Position numbers and translations under genes: made by a program
Shown here: one piece after another, positions 12,901 through 22,625 of the stretch
How positions within the stretch are numbered: the stretch's first letter is position 1
Layout of the letters: every line of letters starts with the position of its first letter
Notes under the pieces: generated by a model
What the model was told of the DNA's origin: nothing
Databases searched by the model: none
The model's input: only the letters and a program-made list of their open reading frames with translations
NCBI RefSeq assembly: GCF_963422355.1
Contig: NC_085092.1
Span: forward strand, 2,794,666-2,858,665
From: Corticium candelabrum
Taxonomy: Eukaryota > Porifera > Homoscleromorpha > Homosclerophorida > Plakinidae
Reading direction: 5' to 3'
DNA length: 64,000 bases

Positions 12901-15900
12901 TTCGTAGACCTGATGAGCTCAAAGTCCTACAATTTGTATTAACACTTATTGTGACTAGGTGTATCTACCACATCATGTGAACGTTTGTTTTCATGTTTGA
13001 AACATTTGAAGAGACTGAAGACTTTACCTTAGAGAGAGACAAGATAGATTAAAAAGCTTAGTGCTTCTGGTCATACTAATTAAGAGCCATTTCTAGTAAG
13101 ATAGACTTGGAATCAGGTTCGCCGCAGTAGATGAATGCAAGATTAAGCTTAACAAGTGAAAATGTAGACATCTACAGCAGAAGTAGAAATATCAGATTTG
13201 CATGGAAATTTTTCTAGTGTTGCCCCTAATCTTGTACTCTGGCTACACCGCTGTCTGTTCGTATGTCTTTCCTATTGCTTGTATGCCTGGCTGCCTGTCT
13301 TTGGCAGCTGCATGTTTTAGTTGTAGTTTTGATTTCAACATTTTTTGACATTTTAAGTTGACGAACGATTGTTTTGTAGATGATTCGGGTAGTAGTGGTT
13401 TGGTATGTGCAGTTGGAGACAGCCCATCAACCGATTTAGTTTCACATCCACCTCAAGAACTAGCAGTGACACAGACACCCACAACTTCAAGGATGCCAGA
13501 AGCATCAGTTAAATCAAAACGTAAGTTGCTTGACAGGAATCAGCTTCTTCCCTTTGATGGCCAAGAAAAACCAGAATGGACAGATATCCAAAAGCTCAGC
13601 AAGAAGTCTAAGAGGAATCAAAGCAGTGTCAAGATTGAGTCAAAACCAAAGCGTCCGAAGAAATGTAAAGAAGTGGTTGATGGTGAGGGACAATGTGATG
13701 TTGTTCTTGAATGTGATGAAAATGAGAGTCAACAGTTGCTACGTAAGAAAGACAGGAATAGTCTAAACCTGTTTGAAGCTCCCAAGAAATGGCGTCAAGC
13801 TAATGGACTTAATCATAGACCTGTCTTAAAATCTTCAAGTAAGAAGAAAGGAAGAAAATCAGGGGAAGTCACACAGGCAACAAACGGATCGAATAAAGCA
13901 CTAAAGGTTAGGCATGGTATTCTGATCTCTGTATGCATGGTCTGATACTTTGAATGTGTGCCCTTCAGTTGGTTGGCAAGACAGCTTCTTACACTGATCA
14001 TATTAGCTTAATCCACAGGCCAGACCAACTAAATTTGTTGATGCTCGGATCTTTTGACATGGAAACCTACTGCCCGACCTGTGGAAAATAGATAAAATGT
14101 GACCACATGACGTTTGATCATGTGCAGTTTTTGTTGTCTTGCATTAAACAACGCTTCAGATGTTAAATGTTAAGGACCATTTAAACAACTGCTCAACAAG
14201 AAACAGTTCAGTTTGTGTTCTAAAAATGAGTAACTGTAGCACAGCATAGAAGCTCAGGTCCAAAGGGGACAGCATGACTTTTTTTCGAGAGCTGACAATG
14301 AGTCAGCAACAGCAGTTTGACACCTAAATAAACAGCGGCGGCGGTAGCCATGACATACTCAAGAGCAAAGAAACAGTGTTAGGAAGGGGCAGTTCCGAAA
14401 GAGACAAGAGGAACATACGCTGTCAAATAGGTAAGCAGCATGTGGAAACAGAGCAGGAAGACAAGAATCGTGAAGAGCTAACAGAACGAGAAACAGACAC
14501 AGAAACAGTTGCTGCAAAGAGACAAGCGGAACGGAAGAGGAGATGCGTGAACACATGCTGTTTACACCTGGGCGGTAGCCAATGTTCCCTCGCAATACAA
14601 AGCGTTCCACGGAAAAGGTAATAGCACATGCGCACATCAAAATATTGTTTCTATTCTGGTCAAGCTCAAAACTGAACCTGCAAATCTGAGCATCAAAAAT
14701 TTAGTTGGCCTGACTTTGTGTTAGTCTAGTCATCTGATATCTAAATATAATAGGCTAATTGAATTGTTTGAACGCTGAGAAACAACCAAGTATAACTGTG
14801 CTTTTGAGATTGTTTACGTGTTATATGTAAGCTCAGATGGAGTCTTCAGACAATAAGTGTGTAAGAACTGTTACCAGCAGGAGCCAATTTTGGCAACCAA
14901 TTCACAGTTTAATTTATTGTTTCTTATTTTGTTACTAAATAAGAAATTAAATTGTTATAATTTGTAGACATTGATTTCATGAATTGAATAATGGAACGCA
15001 GCAAAACTCATCTTTAGGTCACTATGGTAATGCATTCAGAGAGGTCAGTAGGACTTTTTGAAAGCAGGGCGTAGACATATGTAAGGGGCATGATTACAGA
15101 CTAGAAGTAGATTTGGTAGTGACATTTAAGTCAAACATTTGATTCGTTTGGAGTCAACTTCTGTAGCTCACAATGTAAATTGTTCACATGTAACCTCAAC
15201 TTTTGTAGTAAAACACAGAATGTGGGCAGACCTTGCAGGCACTTGTTGCACTCCTGAAGATGTGGAACTGTAAAAAGAAAGTGTTGTACTATGCTTCTGT
15301 GTTGTGCTGAGTATCCATGCATTTAGACCTTTCTCCCAGGCTGTATTCTGGGGAAACTTAGCCTGGCTTCCAGTTGACGTGATGAAGTCATTCACGCTGT
15401 TTCTAATCGTTCATTATCGGGTTCTAGTTGGTTGTTACTGATTACTGATTCCCACTACAAATAGCTGTAACAGTAGTTTGATCATCTTTAATAGTGCTGC
15501 ATTTCAAGTAGGGTACACGAATCATTAGTATTAGTTTCACAAACTACTGTAAATCAAGAAGTTTTTGTAAGCTATTTAGTTTTATAAATTGCTAAGAATT
15601 TACTAATTTTGTTGCTTACTAACTGTTGTAGTGCAAATATCCAGGACCATTAGTACTTGGTTTTTATTTATTTTATAGTCATTCTTTTAGGCACACCAGA
15701 GTGAAGTTCACTTGGCTTTTGGACAAAGTAACAATGTTCAAAAACCTTACTAACATAGCAAGCAGCAATAGCAGGACTCTATATTTGCCGATGCACATAA
15801 AATGCAAATGATCATCTTCATTGTTTAGGCTGGGCAGAAATAGCTCAGGGTAGCATTCAATCGACGAATTGGCTTTTGCAAGCCAAGAAATCAGTAACAT

Positions 15901-17225
15901 ATAGAGAACGAAGTAGGTCCGTCAGCAGGCACCTACTGATAGAGCCTTGTTGAGTGTCCATACACATGTTCAAGACACATTAGAGAAATTTACAAGCATT
16001 TAGTTCTTATAAAATAGAGTTTGCGGAAACTTTTTTAATTACCAAAAATTATTGATTTTCAGTATGTAGAGCTTACTGTTTGCTTGGCAAATAGCTGCTG
16101 TTGGATTGTTGGTGCCATCTCTGCTATCATGTGATGAATGCAAATAGACTGAATTAATTAAGGTGCTTGTCCAGTGCTATGAGATTATGTCATATTTTGT
16201 TGAAGAGCAGATATGTGGGCGAGCTTCAACGAGAATTGTGTGCAACATGGATGTTACTGCCTATGCCTCCGGATCATGGCTGTACCCCTCTTAAGACAAT
16301 TTATGCGTCAAACAGCCATTGTAATGCTTGCTTTTGGTGAACTCTACTTACCTACCTGCTTATCGCAAAGTCTTCAATGGAAGACTATCTATCAGATACC
16401 GAATGGCGCATGGAACACTTTCCTTTGGAAATTGCTTAGTTGCTGACGGTCGATAGACTCAGTTTTTGTTGTGTTGAGAGCAGTAGTTGTTAGTTTTAAT
16501 GGTTTTATATGTGGCAAAGCACAGACAACAGTGCAACATAGACCAGCTGCGTAATTGGAATCGGAAACCAACATCATAAGAGACAAAGGGAATGTTCAAC
16601 ATTTGTGGAGACTGCTCACAGCCCACAAAATTGTTTCTGACCATGTCAATGTTGCGCATGAGCAGAAACTGTAGTTGTACTGTGGAATTGATCAAACACA
16701 CATTATCCTGCCTGTTGTTACAACAGCAATATTGCCTGTTAATGTTCTCGACATTCGTCAAACATAGCACTTTAACTCCTCATTGTTGGCTATTGATGGA
16801 TAGCATGTAATGGTTGCCCACTTCATGTGTCATCACCAGAGCACCCTGTTAACACCTCTGGTTCGGTTATCACGTATTTGTCAAATCCTTGTCCTTCAGC
16901 TGTTTCCACAATCCCTTCCTTCCACAGATGTGCCTAGCCTTGTCACACAGATGGGCTTACAGAACAGAGCTGGAAATTACCGATAACAAATATAATGACC
17001 AGTGATAATGGACTTTGCCCGACACATAGTAGCTTTATGTAGTATAGGCAGTTTGAGAATCAATTTGTATTTCGATCCAAGTTGCCTGAACGAGTAGTAA
17101 CACCTTGTTACTGTTGAGCTGACAATCACCTGTAGGCTAGTTTCCACATAATGGCATGATATGACTTGCGCAGTTTCACCATTATAGAGTGCATACTCCC
17201 TTATTGACAGTCTTTGGTAGATATG

Positions 17226-17319
<94 letters not shown>

Positions 17320-20300
17320 TGTATGTATGTATGTATATTGTTGAAGGCAGTGGCGTAAAAAAGGTCCACACATCATTGATGCATTCATGTCTTATTATGA
17401 TATTTTGTGGCATCATTCTGCAGTTAGTGCCACTTTGGGGTGAAGCTCTACTTCTGTGAATGGCAAAGCTGACCTTAAAAGTGGTGCCTGTTTACTTGTG
17501 TCCCCCTAATCTACAAATCCTGGCTACACCACTGATGTAAATTGTTCAACTCAAGTGCTTGAAACTAGAATGAGGTGTTGACACTGGCTTGATTGCAGCA
17601 ACTGGCAGTAAAAATTATTGAATGGTTGTGGCATGACAATTATAAAATTTAAATTTGTTTACGTTTTTGTACTTGTATATTGTGATCTGTTTATTGCAGT
17701 CAACAAGGAGTCTAGTCATGACAAGTGTATCAAGCAAGTGAGGGCACACTCTTTATACTGCACGAATGAATGAAATGTTGCTAAGCTCACGCATCTATTC
17801 CAGAGACCGTGAGCTTGTTGTGTCCGTTGCACAAGAGCTTGGCGGATTTACTGTGGACAGTTGCGTGTCGGAGTCAACCACACATGTAGTATTCACTCAG
17901 CCGAGACGAACTTTAAACGTTCTGATGGGTATCGCTCGAGGCTGCTGGCTTGTATCAATTGATTGGGTCAGACTTGCCAATTTTTTTAATATAGAAGTAT
18001 GTCTGAATGGCTGATTCTGTGTTAGGTATATAAATCAGTGGAAACCGGTTGTTGGGTCGAGGAAAAGTCATACGAGCTGGATGGTGCATTTCCAGCCGCC
18101 AAGGTATGAATGTTATGTCGTTTTGCTGTTTAGTCAGGAGTAGTTGTGAGTAACATGCACATAACATAGGAATGGGAAGAAGAAATATGGGATGGTGCAT
18201 GAATAACAGGTAATAGATCACGCTACCCAGACATTTGATGTGAATGAAGCGTGTTAAGGTTTTACATCTGCATTTTTTCATTTTCTATTGTCAAATATGA
18301 CGCATAATGTAGGTCCCTATCCATCCAAATACAAGCCCTGAGGCTTGAATTAAAATGATGGCATTCAAAAAGCTTGTTTGTGTACCGGGGGTTGCATTAA
18401 GACAGGCTTTTTTATGGTACAAACATATTGACTGCATGCTTAGAGAGTTGCAAGTTGCTTCACTTGTTACGTACACTACTGGATATGTGTTCACGTGATT
18501 GTCCAGCTACATAACAATTACAGCAAGTTGTCTGCAGTGAAGCCTTCAAAGTCTGATTCTTCCGAAGGTGTTAGATCATCTTCCTCTGCTCTGTGAGATT
18601 TGCCGGCATCGGCCCAGTTGCTTCCACTTGTGATTTGTCGTTGCTGAGGTAGAGATGATGTTTTACTTTCTTTACAGTGCTTTCTTCTGTCATGCAGGTC
18701 ATGTTGGTAGTAACTCCCGCATCCTTCAAAGAATATAATATTATATGATAGTTCAAATGAGTGGTTGAGTAGGTGCCTCAGCTGCAGGTTGAAACAAATC
18801 CCGCCTGTATGCATGCAGCCGACAACAGGGTGGGTCTTCTATTCAGTCTAGGTCTTTTATTAAAGCAACACTCAGATTGAGTTGCAGAGTGGTTTGAATT
18901 GAAACCCCTGCACTTGAATTTCAGTGGAGCTTTATTAGGATGGATTCCTTTTTCAGGAAACAAAAAAAATGTCTAACTGCAGTACAAGTTGACGATGTGG
19001 TTGCAAATGGGACTGTACATTACATCATCTTACTATACTAGGTGGCATGTATGTCTGCATTGTAAGACAATTTGTTTGGTATTTGAGTAACTGCAAATTT
19101 AGTAAGTTCAACTTCCTCGTACAATATTTTCTTTACTGGACTGAAAGTTTCAAACATGATGTGATTAACAAAATGTTAAGTTACACAATCAGATTAGGTT
19201 GTGCTGCAAGAAGATGCCTTGTAAAATGCAATCATTGCTGGTCTTTTTTCAAGGTTTCTGTTAACACAACACTGGACAAATTTTGTAATAATTCCACTAA
19301 TGTAGGATCACAGTTTGCATAGTACTGCAAGTCACCATGATAAAATCATGTTTCTATCTACAGCCAATGGAGGGAAACATTGGTATAAAAAGGAGATGCA
19401 GTTTGACTTGTTTGCTACTTATACCATAGTCACATGACGTGCAACCAGGTATAGTGCGTGGGCCAATTGCGAAAACGGCTTCGGAAAATGCCGTCCGTGC
19501 ACCTTTTGGCAAGCCAATTTTTGGCACTTGGAGCTTGTCGCATGACTCTATGTTTGAGAATACCTATGGCGAGAGACATATCGTGTCCCATCACCCAGAA
19601 CAAGACCGTTTTGCAAATTAGCCGCTCAGGAATGAACTGGAACCACGAGGCCTAACGTGCGTTATACAAGTTGAGGCAAAATGCTGTTGTGATGGCTTCT
19701 GCTAACTGAACGTTACTGTGAAGCTTCCGACACGTTAGCTCTTGCAATTAAGCGATGTAGAAAGTCTACTTATAACTTTAGTTCCAAGTTGTAACTTCAA
19801 CATAGACAGCTAAGATCGATGTGAGAAATTGTGCTTTGACCGTAACATTGTTGTACTGTAGTACGCTACACTGCACTGATGTGCTGCAACTATAGTAGTG
19901 TGCGTAGTATTAGTGAACTTTATTGAAATACGTATACATGCAGCTCTAGAAAGACACTCGAATGCGATTCTTGGATTGATCATGACTGCCTATAGCTATC
20001 TACGAGCAAGTCTTCTTAAAATTTGGTCGATGACTTTAATGATCTCGTTGGTCTTTACTCTGGAGTAACTGCTCCTGTGAGGTAGACTACGACCTATAGG
20101 TCTTGTCCAAGGTGAGGCAAAAATGGCTGTTCTTTCAACAACGGTTGTCTAGCTAATGATGACGTAGACTTTTGGGTGTCGCAGAGAAAGTAAAGTGAAA
20201 ACGCTTACCCCTGTTGCATTTAATTACCAAGAGAGTGAAAGGCAATTGTTCTCCAACGTTACCTCGGCCCTCAAGATTGTTGTTTTCACGACTGCATGGA

Positions 20301-21493
20301 TGCGAAAAGGGTAGCAATTAATGAAAATTGTACCGGTATTCAAATGTAGCATTTAGACTTGCTATCTTTTGAATCCCTTCATCAACAGTTGATGGAATCG
20401 CTCTTGTATACGTGTTCCAGAAATTGAATTGACTTCGTGATTGATCGCTATCTGCATTTGCTAATTGAAAATTTGGCGAGAAATTGCAGTGCATCAATTG
20501 TCACTCCTGCTTTCATCCTAGTACAGCATCATCACAAATGCTTAGAAAAGGTTCGTGGCAGCAGCAGCAGCAGCAGCAAATAGAATAGCATTAGTAGATT
20601 TTCTGTCTAGGAAATGACATGCAGCTGCCAAAATATGCACGTCTCCTTGATGGTAAGTGTGTAGTTGTGTGTCACTGCAGCAAGGTTTACTACGAATCAA
20701 TGGTCTAGTTGTCACTGCCCAATTGATTCCAGCACTTTCATGCAGTGAAGAAGAAGCATGACACCCGAATATTAAATGCCTACCATGCAGCAAACACAAG
20801 AGCATCTCACCTAAATATTGTCATCTGTTCACCAGATAGTGATGTTTTAGTGACAGGCTGTTCGGCGCACATCAGATCCTGGCACAGATTATATGGCAGA
20901 CAGAGTCAAGAAATCAAAAGCGCCGCATCGGCATGACAAATATTGCTTGGTCACTAGGAGATGTGTGTAAAACACTTCCCGGGTTGCATGCCTTTACTGG
21001 ATGCGACGGCGAACAGCATCAGTGTTACTGACTATATTTAATTGGAAGTTGTAGCTGCCACCACTAGATAACGTGCACAGAGAGACTACAGATCTCTTCG
21101 CATGCATAGACATCATCTATTTGAGCTCCGTTAAATACATCTGATATCTGCTGTTACGAAATCTTGTCAACCATACCTAAAATTTATTGATAGCAACTCC
21201 GACTTCTCTTTTAATGTTACATATTGGTTACTATGGCAACATTTTTAATTTAAGAAAATGCGGTTTTAGTCAACTTTGGACACTCTGATGCTAATAAACA
21301 CATCATTTTCGTAATCACCACAAAAATTACATAGCATAGGCTAAAAAGAAAATGGTTTGCCATGGGGTGCACGGAAAAGTCACAATTCTGGACTTGGCCC
21401 ATGGACTAGTATGAGCACTTGTTTAGATGGTGTATATGATGTATTGCATGGTAAGTGTGCAGTAAGTTACTTTCGATTAATATCGCACTCTCG

Positions 21494-21553
<60 letters not shown>

Positions 21554-22570
21554 CATCACGTGACCATGATATGAATCACTTATGGTATGATTAGCATGAT
21601 AGATGGCTTTTACCAGCACAAGGGGTGGGGTTATTGCTCGAGGCAAGACAGAGTTATTACTATTAACTTACAAGTATAGAAATGAAATGCAAATCATGAA
21701 TATCGGCAATAAAATAATTAGACAACATGTAGGTACGATAATCATAGGATAATTAAGGAGCCAACTAACTGTTGCAAAATGTAGCTGAAAGTATTCTTGT
21801 CTGTATGGCTAGATTGCAGCTAAACCAATCGTTTTGTTCAAACATGACTTACATGTATGTTGTCAATGTGTTAGTGTAAGAGAAAGTCAGACAGCTAGAG
21901 CAACAGCAAGGTTGCATCAACAATGCTGTTTACTGTACCAGATGCTGCTCCAACAGATCCTACCTTACACCCATATTGCTCGCAGAATGACGTGTCTAGA
22001 CTCATAAGAATCCAACCTTTGTCATGAGCTGTTACTTCCAGTAATAATTATTGTTACCATAAGGTCATGTCTCTCAATGGTCTCTTCCTTCCGCCAGGTT
22101 TCAAGAGAAAAGAGGTTCGCTTCCAGTGGGCCGTACAACTCTCAAATCTTTGCATCGTGCCCACCCATCTTCATCAGTGAGGATGCCAATCCACCAGTCG
22201 AGCATCTCTCCCAGCTCGTTGCTTTATGTGGTGGCAAGGTGAGACATGTTTTGCATCGAATCGAACAGCTATATGTGCATAAGTATTTTTGAAAATTTAG
22301 TAGTGCGTTAAATTCTTACTGCCTAAGTTTTCTGTTCTAAAGTTTTCATTGTATAGCTAACGTTGTCGAGGAGGAGGGAGAACGTTCTGTGTGTGGGCAA
22401 ACTTGCAAGCCGTGGGGGTGTTTGGCTGTCAGAGCAATGGATAATGGGTTAATTGTCTCCTTTGTTCTTAGCCATGTGCGCTGTTTGAGCTCTTCTTTTT
22501 GATAGATTGCATTGCGCAAGGCCGCCTGATGCCCGTAACAGAGTATGGACTGAGGGACAGCACCAAGTGA
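3787..22570 (+). CDS. MCPH1: Microcephalin orthologue, 3' part (linker, BRCT2, BRCT3), nine exons
   Basis: Microcephalin is a nuclear BRCT protein acting in chromosome condensation timing and the DNA-damage response; its C-terminal BRCT pair binds phosphopeptides such as the H2AX tail. Proposed exons are 3787-3888, 11745-11864, 13380-13906, 17700-17737, 17804-17966, 18026-18103, 22098-22238, 22357-22447 and 22506-22570. All junction phases agree and give about 441 codons to a TGA. The linker is Ser/Lys-rich. BRCT2 contains RSLVMTS, ESTTHVV, the highly diagnostic RTLNVLMGIARGCW, and SIDWVYK. BRCT3 contains SSGPYN, LVALCGGK, and WLSEQWIMDC. Spacing of BRCT2 and BRCT3 matches vertebrate microcephalin nearly residue for residue. 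BRCT1 and the start codon are not found and probably lie left of the window. Five introns of 3.5-7.9 kb or less contrast with four of 58-118 bp. An AATAAA lies 50 bp after the stop. Confidence 0.9.
4334..5351. mobile_element. DNA transposon with ~180-bp terminal inverted repeats
   Basis: Positions 4334-4510 and the reverse complement of 5170-5351 align over about 180 bp at roughly 80% identity (shared blocks CAAGCCTTCCTCC, GTGCTTGAGC, CATGTTCAC, CTTGACCTAA). The 1.0-kb unit has no recognisable transposase. The internal 660 bp is unrelated to the arms. No clear target duplication was found, so the superfamily is undetermined. Confidence 0.75.
5438..6534. mobile_element. hAT-like element (CAGGG...CCCTG ends)
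   Basis: Ends are CAGGGTTCGAAAAACC on the left and, inverted, CAGGGTTTGAAAAACCC on the right, with GGTCGCC/GATCGCC just inside. CAGGG ends are typical of hAT elements. No hAT transposase motif is present inside; instead there is an OTU-like ORF fragment. Target duplications are not clear. Confidence 0.65.
5816..6109 (+). pseudogene. ORF fragment with OTU-protease-like active-site motif
   Basis: The fragment has no ATG start. Its translation contains ANLAVGADRNCIYRCF, which resembles the catalytic block of OTU cysteine proteases and OTU-like domains of transposons (consensus around D-G-N-C-[LF]-[FY]-R). Here the glycine after Asp is Arg. The Cys is retained. A downstream catalytic His cannot be assigned. 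It sits inside the hAT-like element, so it is probably part of a mobile-element protein rather than a host deubiquitinase. Confidence 0.4.
6876..6961. repeat. (CA)n microsatellite
   Basis: About 43 uninterrupted CA units. Confidence 0.98.
6962..7473. other. MCPH1 intron sequence, possible Cys-rich relic
   Basis: No gene is supported. On the minus strand near 7370-7450 a short Cys-rich reading (CNSTCSCRQSELPCMDVC) resembles Cys-rich patches seen in some animal transposon proteins, but it is too short to assign. Confidence 0.35.
7474..7811 (-). pseudogene. Small intronless Pro/Gly-rich ORF with one frameshift
   Basis: The minus strand reads from an ATG at 7811 (MTTRYAATYGRH) for about 33 codons, then must change frame near 7719-7715 to continue (GTPTFWRGTPKPGDSHQ) for 80 codons to a TGA. 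Both halves look coding: Tyr/Pro/Gly-rich with IRDYLEPKPNIPPPQGHGW. The style resembles small axonemal or sperm microtubule-associated proteins, but I cannot name a family. With no intron and one frameshift it may be a processed pseudogene in an MCPH1 intron, or a real gene with an assembly error. Confidence 0.45.
7812..10397. other. MCPH1 intron sequence without recognisable features
   Basis: ORFs here are short and motif-free. A 115-codon minus-strand open frame at 8196-8543 has no recognisable similarity and no splice context that supports it. No TIR pair was recognised. Confidence 0.5.
10401..11668. mobile_element. Non-autonomous Harbinger-like element with TTA duplication
   Basis: The left end GGGGTCATCCATAATTGTC and the inverted right end GGAGTCATCTATAATTGTC begin a TIR of about 50 bp that continues through CATTTACTCAAGC and ACAAAGCGTA. 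TTA flanks both ends (10398-10400 and 11669-11671), the duplication typical of PIF/Harbinger. The 1.27-kb interior has no transposase. Superfamily is inferred from the 3-bp duplication and G-rich end only. Confidence 0.8.
11745..11864 (+). CDS. MCPH1: MCPH1 exon (acidic linker)
   Basis: Acceptor TTTTTAG, donor GTCAGT, phase 1 at both ends. It encodes an acidic segment containing FYGFTYKDIEKDENLAK, in the style of the Y-rich SYDDYFSP linker motif of vertebrate microcephalin. It lies 77 bp beyond the right end of the Harbinger-like element. Confidence 0.65.
11997..13252 (+). mobile_element. hAT transposon relic with 8-bp target duplication
   Basis: Ends are CAGCGGCGTAACTATAGGGG on the left and, inverted, AGCGGTGTAGCCAG on the right. 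Flanking octamers CTCTGTTC (11989-11996) and GTCTGTTC (13253-13260) match at 7 of 8 positions, as expected for hAT. Near 12960-13080 the plus strand encodes the hAT dimerisation-domain signature STTSCERLFSCLKHLKRLK, then ERQDRLKSLVLL after a frameshift; near 12630 a second block (YNTTLDQVIREFK) fits the region upstream. Stops and shifts show it is dead. Confidence 0.85.
13380..13906 (+). CDS. MCPH1: MCPH1 large linker exon (Lys/Ser-rich, nuclear)
   Basis: A 527-nt exon between TTTTGTAG and GTTAGG, entering in phase 1 and leaving in phase 0. It encodes about 175 residues, low complexity, with basic clusters such as KSKRNQSSVK, KPKRPKKCK and SSSKKKGRKSG that would serve as nuclear localisation signals. 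It starts 127 bp after the hAT relic. The exit phase fits the BRCT2 exon at 17700 directly. Confidence 0.8.
13907..17228. other. MCPH1 intron with decayed repeats
   Basis: No host gene is supported. A purine-rich stretch at 14360-14620 gives Glu/Arg-rich short ORFs on the plus strand (for example ELTERETDTETVAAKRQAER) framed by two CGGTAGCCA copies; origin unknown. A diverged MITE end lies near 15545. The dispersed repeat copy at 15805-16070 is listed separately. Confidence 0.5.
15805..16070 (+). repeat. Dispersed repeat, copy 2 (partner at 3280-3575)
   Basis: Same orientation as copy 1, 12.5 kb away and in another MCPH1 intron. Both copies end near GATTTNCA, without visible TIRs or target duplications. 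Confidence 0.75.
17229..17336. repeat. Compound (AT)n-(GTAT)n microsatellite
   Basis: About 63 bp of AT units followed by about 11 GTAT units, directly visible. Confidence 0.97.
17348..17534. mobile_element. 187-bp hAT MITE
   Basis: The element begins CAGTGGCGTAAAAAAGG and ends, inverted, CAGTGGTGTAGCCAGGATTT. The inverted right end also shares GATTAGGGG with the right end of the hAT relic at 11997-13252, so the two are probably related. No transposase and no clear 8-bp duplication. Confidence 0.75.
17700..17737 (+). CDS. MCPH1: MCPH1 exon, start of BRCT2
   Basis: A 38-nt exon after TTATTGCAG encoding STRSLVMTSVSS, equivalent to the first beta strand of microcephalin BRCT2 (RTLVMTS). The donor is GTGAGG; the following 66-bp intron has a good branch-like CTAAGCTCAC and ends TTCCAG. 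Confidence 0.9.
17804..17966 (+). CDS. MCPH1: MCPH1 exon, BRCT2 core
   Basis: Encodes DRELVVSVAQELGGF through ESTTHVVF and RTLNVLMGIARGCW to SIDW, the most diagnostic segment of microcephalin. The donor GTCAGA was chosen over a stronger-looking GTATGT at 17997 because it restores exact spacing to the next exon; the resulting intron is 59 bp. Confidence 0.92.
18026..18103 (+). CDS. MCPH1: MCPH1 exon, end of BRCT2
   Basis: Encodes VYKSVETGCWVEEKSYELDG followed by AFPAAK, matching the end of BRCT2 in vertebrate microcephalin (phase 0 both sides). The intron that follows is 4.0 kb and carries transposon relics. Confidence 0.92.
18104..20740. other. MCPH1 intron sequence, no feature recognised
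   Basis: Short ORFs only. A (CAG)n run of about seven units lies at 20558-20578. No TIR pairs were recognised. Confidence 0.5.
20741..21020 (+). pseudogene. Relic of an XPG/FEN1-like nuclease ORF of transposon type
   Basis: The plus strand reads NIVICSPDSDVLVTGCSAH and, after a frameshift near 20900, IAWSLGDVCKTLPGLHAFTG then CDG. This matches a protein type common in cnidarian and sponge genomes (consensus blocks SPDTDV and LPGLHAFTGCDS) that belongs to XPG/PIN-like nuclease folds and is usually repeat-associated. The first Asp pair and the C-terminal TGCD are visible; the rest is lost. Confidence 0.7.
21395..21640 (+). repeat. Dispersed repeat copy (inverted partner near 35110-35385)
   Basis: Contains TAGATGGTGTATATGATGTA, TAAGTGTGCA and, after an (AT)n run at 21495-21547, ATTAGCATGATAGATGGCTT. 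The reverse complement of 35110-35385 shows the same order of blocks. The AT run is absent or only a few units long in the partner, so it expanded after the copies separated. Confidence 0.7.
21641..22097. other. End of MCPH1 intron
   Basis: Nothing recognised apart from the CTTCCGCCAG acceptor at its end. Confidence 0.5.
22098..22238 (+). CDS. MCPH1: MCPH1 exon, start of BRCT3
   Basis: Encodes SSGPYNSQIFASCPPIFIS then LSQLVALCGGK, aligned to the vertebrate BRCT3 opening (SAGPYRG and LVHLCGG). Phase 0 at both ends; donor GTGAGA. Confidence 0.92.
22357..22447 (+). CDS. MCPH1: MCPH1 exon, BRCT3 core
   Basis: Encodes LTLSRRRENVLCVGK and GVWLSEQWIM, with the conserved BRCT Trp of the third helix. 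It ends in phase 1 before GTTAAT. Confidence 0.9.
22506..22570 (+). CDS. MCPH1: MCPH1 terminal exon
   Basis: After a 58-bp intron ending TTTTTGATAG the codon GAT is completed and the exon encodes DCIAQGRLMPVTEYGLRDS then a short tail and TGA. The junction recreates the BRCT helix WIMDCIAQ. An alternative upstream acceptor (TTCTTAG at 22491) would not keep this alignment. Confidence 0.9.
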
Positions 22571-22619
22571 ATGTGTGAATATCAGTAACGCTTACAAAAC
22601 TACATAAATTCAGGAGAAC

Positions 22620-22625
22620 AATAAA
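22620..22625 (+). promoter_or_regulatory. Polyadenylation signal AATAAA for MCPH1
   Basis: A canonical hexamer 50 bp after the MCPH1 stop codon. Confidence 0.6.

Noticed and set aside
14360-14620. Glu/Arg-rich reading as an exon or Helitron fragment
   Set aside because: Low-complexity purine-rich sequence gives such readings easily; no motif or boundary supports it.
17997-18025. A 29-bp ultra-short intron in MCPH1 (GTATGT...GTTAG)
   Set aside because: It keeps phase, but using the GTCAGA donor at 17967 gives a 59-bp intron and restores exact residue spacing to microcephalin BRCT2; the 29-bp version would insert ten residues. Kept only as a possible alternative splice.
22491-22570. A longer last MCPH1 exon starting after TTCTTAG at 22491
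   Set aside because: Its reading (PCALFELFFLIDC) lacks the BRCT helix and does not fit the phase of the preceding exon; the acceptor at 22505 recreates WIMDCIAQ.
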